From Nissolia schottii (Eukaryota; Streptophyta; Magnoliopsida; Fabales; Fabaceae), in assembly GCA_003254905.1 (NCBI GenBank), contig QANU01029220.1:443118-507117 (forward strand): a DNA stretch of 64,000 bases, read 5' to 3'. The notes beneath the pieces are model-generated. The model was not told the origin of the DNA. It did no database searches and saw only the letters and a program-made list of their open reading frames with translations. Both the position numbers and the translations under genes were made by a program. Every line of letters begins with the position of its first letter. Within the stretch, counting starts at the first letter, position 1. Positions 58,991-64,000 of the stretch are shown in pieces.

Positions 58991-60748
58991 CAATTTTAAC
59001 TGAGATCGCCTCGTAATTAATTTTCTATGGAAAAAAAACAACATATGAGAATTTTTTTTAAGTGAAAATCTTCTTACTTTTCAATGAATGTCAATGTAAA
59101 TTCTCGATTTTACGCTCATAATTGAACTAGGAGAGTCTAACCGGTCATACTAAGTGATAAAAGTATTTATATCACTAAACTTTTGGTTTAGAGTAACATA
59201 ACTTTAAATTACAATAATATTTTTATAGTACAAACTTATTGGAAAAACAGGTAATTTTGTAGTACACGTTTCTTACATAGTATAATAGTTGTAATATGAA
59301 AATATTTAATGTTCTCCTTATTTACCGTCTCAACATGATATTCATTTCAACGAATATATTTAAATCTTAACAAGTATAGTTGAGACTTATTATATAATAA
59401 TAAATTATCTATAACAATTATCTTTGTTTATTCCTCCAAGTAGTATTTTATATTGGCTCTTATGGAGCCTTTAATCAATTTTGTACTATCAGTAATGATT
59501 TAATCATTTATAATGATTTTTGTGTCTCTTAAAAAAACTTAATAGCTCTTCTAGGGTCTTCAGTAGTATTTATGACTTGGTAATACATTATAAATTTTGT
59601 TTATTCAGGAAACAAAACAACCACTCTTCTAAAACTTCATTTTATCTTTATGAATTAATAGATAGTAATTTGATGGTTTTTATTTATTCAAGAAACAACA
59701 TATTAATTACTAGAGGTGGGTATATGGGTCATGGCCCACGGATTGATCCGTGGACTGCTCAATCTGTATGAGTTAAGACTAATTAGTTTGTTGATTCATT
59801 TGAATACGAGCTTTTGATCCGCCCCGCATACCTAGCAGGTATAGCGAGCTCAACGCATATGGTCCGCAGACCATTCCAAAATCTGATTTCAATTTCTGTC
59901 TTCATTTTCCATTAATAGTATTTGAAGTGTATTTTTTTTTTCACATAAACTACCCATTCCAAAATCTGATTTCATTCAAGTTATGTAGAACCGTGAGTAA
60001 GGAATATTTGTTCAGTTTTTTTTTGTTTTCCAACATTGGCGTTTCCTTATCTCCTTGTAAAGAGAGAGTGAAAAATGAAGTCTTGAAGGAATTTCATGCC
60101 ACCATCGAAAATGCACCAAATTCTCCATCCCTCAAAACTTGTTCTACGGTGTGAAGTAATTTTCATTTGAAAATTTGCCTTCTCTCTCTAGTCACGAAGA
60201 CACTTTTTTATGAGTGATTATGTTGTATTCAAAGTTATTTGTCCTTAGTTTGTGAGTGTTGTCGGAGCACTCTTTTTTTTTTTTTTTACCTTGCATTTTG
60301 TCCCACAAGATTTTTTCAATAAATGTTTTGATGAGGTTGAATACATGCCAAACATTATGAAGTCTTTGTCGGGTGATTCGTCCTTTGTCATTGGTTCTTG
60401 ACATTTGGCTGTGTTGCCTTAATAAAAATTGTGCTAATTAGTGAAAAAAGAAATGAGGACCCTTCTTTGTCAAGACAAACATAACTCTTGCAAATTATTT
60501 AATTAGCAAAATAAGAGTCAAATTGTACAACAGTAAGGAAACTTAACTAAATGATTCTCAAAGGATCATGTAGAATAAAACTATAGTAAAAGGTTCGGCC
60601 CAATGAAGTATATACGCAACTTTATTATGCAAGTGAAAAGGCCGAAAAGAAAACTATAGTGGGATGAGAAAATAAAACTCGTTCCAAACTTAATTTCAAA
60701 TAAAGATTCATTAAACGAAAAAGAACAGAGAGAAAGAAATTAACATAT
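58991..60748. other. Intergenic region and PIP5K 3' UTR
   Basis: Mostly AT-rich. Near 59713, TAGAGGTGGGTATATGGGTCA followed by CCCACGGATTGATCCGTGG resembles the terminus of a hAT transposon, but no opposite end was found. The last 100-200 bases should be the PIP5K 3' UTR. No gene is supported. Confidence 0.45.
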
Positions 60749-63700
60749 TCATGAAGTTTCAGGGAAAACTTTCTTCTCAGAGAATTTGATGAAACGTTCA
60801 GCATATAACTTGGGTTCAACAACTGATATTGTCATGGAGTCAAAATGAAGCGATTTGTAGGCATGCTCAATTTTCTTTCTGAGATTGTATTGTTGCAATA
60901 TGTCAATTATGCCCATGTAGAGCACAACATCGTACACCTCGAAGAGCTCTACTTCTGTTGCCTCCATTTTATCCTCCTGAAGCTTTCGGTTAGCTTGCGC
61001 CGGCATGTTTACTCCTAGCTGCACCCGCAACCTTAGAGCAAAACAACAAAGAGTCTATGCAAATTAAGAAAGAACCTCTAGCATTGTCCAACCTGTCCTG
61101 AGGAGAGTAAACCATTAAATTCGTCTGCAAAGTGTTGGTAGTGTCTGTCAAGTTTGTCTCTAAATTATAGAAAATGTCAAATTCGTGTTGTCAAAAGCTG
61201 AACAAATTAATCTTTGAGAGGAACTAATTTGATGAATTTTTGATAATGTTAGAGACAAATTTGACATTTTCCATAACTTGGGGACAAAATTAACAGACGT
61301 TGCCAATTTTGGGGACGAATTTGATGATTTACTGGAATATTTTGTACCCATGATTTTAGGCATTTGTTGGACATATGGGAATTTTTGTATAAATAGTTGG
61401 AGATTTCAGTTACATGTATGTACACTAAATATAGTGAATGTGATAAGGTAACTAATGATGGATGTGAAATCCTTTCATTGGATTCGCCAATAACATAACT
61501 AAAATTCATAGTTACTAACAATTTAACACATGGTTTTTCATATTTTTACATTAGTGTCCACTTGGTGTCCATAAAAGTAATGTTGAAATAATACTGCTAT
61601 TTTAATCAGAGGATGTGAAGTACACAATGTAACTGAAGAAAATCCTTGCGAAGGTGGAGGATTAAGATTCAATTGAAATCAACAACCATAATAGTCTACA
61701 CAGACCAATGTGATATACAATCTTAGATACACTAACCTTGCTGTACCAGGCAGTAAAAGATCAACTTCATTGTCACCCATTGAGTATGCCCTCAGTGTAT
61801 CCCCTCTAATGTGGGGTCCAGGTGCAGTGTTGACAACACTGGGTTCATGGCTAACTAACAGCAAGCCTTTAGGAAGAATCAAGGGCTCCCCTTCTTTCAG
61901 TACATAGTGGAAGCAAAAACAAGTCATAAAGTACTCAATAACATGGCATTGATTAACAAAAGAAACTGATGAGACCTAATTATACATGCGGCACACTTTT
62001 ATTGGAAGGACAGGGAAGCGGACACCAAAGTGAGACAGAAGAAATGTTTTTTGAACTTGTACGGTAAAAGATGCTAGTTTATCAAAAAATTCTTAGTTGT
62101 TTTTAGAGCAAGAGAAATTGTTTGTTCTGATTTATTCATTGTTTGACACGTTAATGAATGTGGGCCACCCATGTCTCTTAAACCACCAACATTCACTTAT
62201 GTGTCAAAAAATGAATGGATCACAGCGAGATTTCCCTTGCTCTGAGTGCAACTAAGAATTTCTCTAGTTTACCTTGTACCCAAGTACTCATGTTCATTGA
62301 CATCAAGGCAAGGAAAAACGGCACACCAAAGATGCTTAGCATTAAGAAATTAAGAAGCACCTCAGTTGTCATTATTCATTCATAAATATGTTGGTACACG
62401 AGGTTAGTGTTTCATGTCTAATCAACTCAATTTTCTTTCTCAGTACCCTTTCATTCATTTGTGACTAAGATCATTTTTCACACTGGCTTCACATTATAGC
62501 AGCAATCTTATAAGGTACAAAATATTCCTAGCGATCTCAATGTCATTTAACAGCAATCTTCACACTAAAGCTATTTGGTGCATTACAGAATTGTCCTCTA
62601 CATAAATATAAGTAAATATGAAATTTATTCATGTGAAAGATGTCAATACGTTCATTTTCAAAGATTCATATCTAATCTTGAAAGAAAACTGCCATACCAT
62701 CGCGTTATAAATAATTAGCACCAGAGGAGATATTTACCATCTCCAGGAGGTAAACTCTTTTGACGGTTCATTGATCCATGAGGTTCCGCTGAGGCCTTCA
62801 GATTCTCCGGAGCACGAAAATGTAATCCCAATAGAAGGCTGTAATCAATTATGTTCTGAGACTCCAAGAACGTGCAATCTATAGAAATTTGCCTGCATGT
62901 CAGAGAAATTCTGGTTATAATTAGAAGACGAACATCCTAACCATTATTCAATCAACGAGATGAATGCGATTTTGATCTACATAAACCATGAAATAGGCCA
63001 ATATATAATGTATTCTAGACTAACATTAAGTGTTATGTTGTTCAATTTTATTTACATAGTACAAACACATTACATGTTTGTCACATTAGCATAAACGGTT
63101 ATCAGTACGAGCTTACTTGAGCAAGGATTCTCGCAATTTCTTATCCATATGAAATTCATATTTTAGATCAAGATCTTTCAATGTTGTATTGCCATTGATT
63201 TTATCATTGTCTGTATATCTTCCTTGAGAAGAACCTTTCAGATCATAGCGACGATGAATATGCAGTTCTGTGCAAAACATATTCCCCATTACCACAAAGC
63301 GCACCTAGAAAACAAAACATCATAAGAACATGTTCATATTTATTCCAAATTCCAATTGACATGAAAAGAGAAAGAAGCCAGAGACAGATAGCAGGTGGTA
63401 TACCTTTTTTCCGCCTCTTAGTTTTATACGATGGAGCCCGAAGAATTTTGTAATAAGAGTATTTTCATGATCTCTTACATGACGGTAATATTTAGGAAGC
63501 ATATTGAGCAGAACCTGCAAGAAGAGAAGCATAGGTACAAAAATCACATAACATCCTTGCTTGTTAAAATTTATTAGTGGCTGCTACTAATTCATGTTAA
63601 TGAACATGGGAACGGAAGTGTTGAAACAGAACAAATTTTAAATAGGAAAATTATTTGCATATTCCTCCTAATTTCTTCTATATAGTTATACTCATTTATT

Positions 63701-64000
63701 CAGTACACTAAATGGTTATGCCAAGAAGAAAATGAAATAAAGTGACTACAAACCTTTACTTCAGATTTGTTCAGAGTCTTTATCACAAATCTATCATCTT
63801 TTGAAAGATAGAAGATGCTGCCACTTTTCCCCGGAGAAGTTAAGTCCCTTAGGCCACAATCGCCACAGATGGACATCATGTACTCTGCAGCATCCAACTT
63901 GAACATCTCTCTCAAATTCCTGGAAATATATAATATACTTGTGTAGTCAACGCAAAGAAGCAAGAAAAATTGAAGATACCGGAAAGCTTCTGTTTTCATT
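60749..64000 (-). CDS. Phosphatidylinositol-4-phosphate 5-kinase, C-terminal part (runs off the edge)
   Basis: Minus-strand exons: from beyond 64000 to 63980, then 63919-63754, 63514-63404, 63304-63117, 62892-62738, 61893-61737 and 61031-60749. All joins keep frame; the stop is at 60749-60751. The visible part is the PIP kinase catalytic core: [20 protein letters not shown] (glycine-rich loop and catalytic lysine), [46 protein letters not shown] followed by KGSSQGR, then [14 protein letters not shown] (the family's MDYSLL motif, here IIDYSLL), and [20 protein letters not shown] with [14 protein letters not shown] as the activation-loop end. These enzymes make PI(4,5)P2 at the plasma membrane. 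The N-terminal MORN-repeat region, if present, lies outside the window. Intron 61032-61736 contains foldback MITE copy C. Family certain; subgroup not assigned. Confidence 0.93.
61110..61345. mobile_element. Foldback MITE, copy C (in PIP5K intron)
   Basis: A long imperfect inverted repeat: AAAATGTCAAATTCG (about 61171-61185) pairs with AAATTTGACATTTT (about 61257-61270), and GTCTGTCAAGTTTGTCTC (61143-61160) pairs with GGGACAAAATTAACAGAC further right. The centre contains CAAATTAATC and ACTAATTTGATGAATTTTTG, as in copies A and B. Noncoding, within the last PIP5K intron. Confidence 0.65.

Overview
The window is nuclear DNA from a flowering plant, almost certainly a eudicot and probably a legume (the legume call is inference). 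Genes have many GT-AG introns, the intergenic DNA is AT-rich and crowded with MITEs and retroelement relics, and the proteins belong to plant-specific or plant-typical families. Open frames were joined into spliced models by matching splice sites and codon phase. Every complete multi-exon model below keeps one frame throughout. Start codons and UTRs are predictions; there is no transcript evidence here.

Layout, left to right. 0.4-0.8 kb: a frameshifted ELO-type fatty acid elongase pseudogene. 2.0-4.2 kb (+): a thaumatin-like (PR-5) protein with a probable GPI-anchor tail. 4.7-11.1 kb (-): an 11-exon gene for a DUF639-family membrane protein, convergent with the thaumatin-like gene. 12.8-15.4 kb (+): a chloroplast fibrillin (PAP/FBN). 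15.5-20.8 kb: gene-poor. 21.0-23.3 kb (+): an F-box/leucine-rich-repeat protein whose start codon sits in a tiny coding exon. 23.4-27.2 kb: a repeat block holding a long-TIR MITE, a LINE relic and a non-LTR insertion with a perfect 20-bp target duplication. 27.5-30.1 kb (-): a p24-delta cargo receptor. 32.0-32.8 kb (-): a complete, very short LTR retrotransposon (TRIM-like) that appears to carry a captured piece of a PPR-protein gene. 33.3-33.7 kb (+): a small intronless MEE9-like gene. 37.0-42.6 kb (+): an ARGLU1-like splicing regulator with nested transposons in its first coding intron. 42.6-60.7 kb: long gene-poor DNA with MITEs, an assembly gap (49869-50063), a large inverted repeat and a decayed Ty1/copia element. 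60.7-64.0 kb (-): the 3' part of a phosphatidylinositol-4-phosphate 5-kinase gene running off the right edge.

The genes do not form one pathway; they are ordinary, independently transcribed plant housekeeping and defence genes. The most distinctive content is in the mobile DNA: the 820-bp TRIM-like element with LTRs, tRNA-Met-like primer site, polypurine tract, 5-bp target duplication and a host gene fragment, and a foldback MITE family with three copies, two of them inside introns. I saw nothing that amounts to a new multi-gene system.
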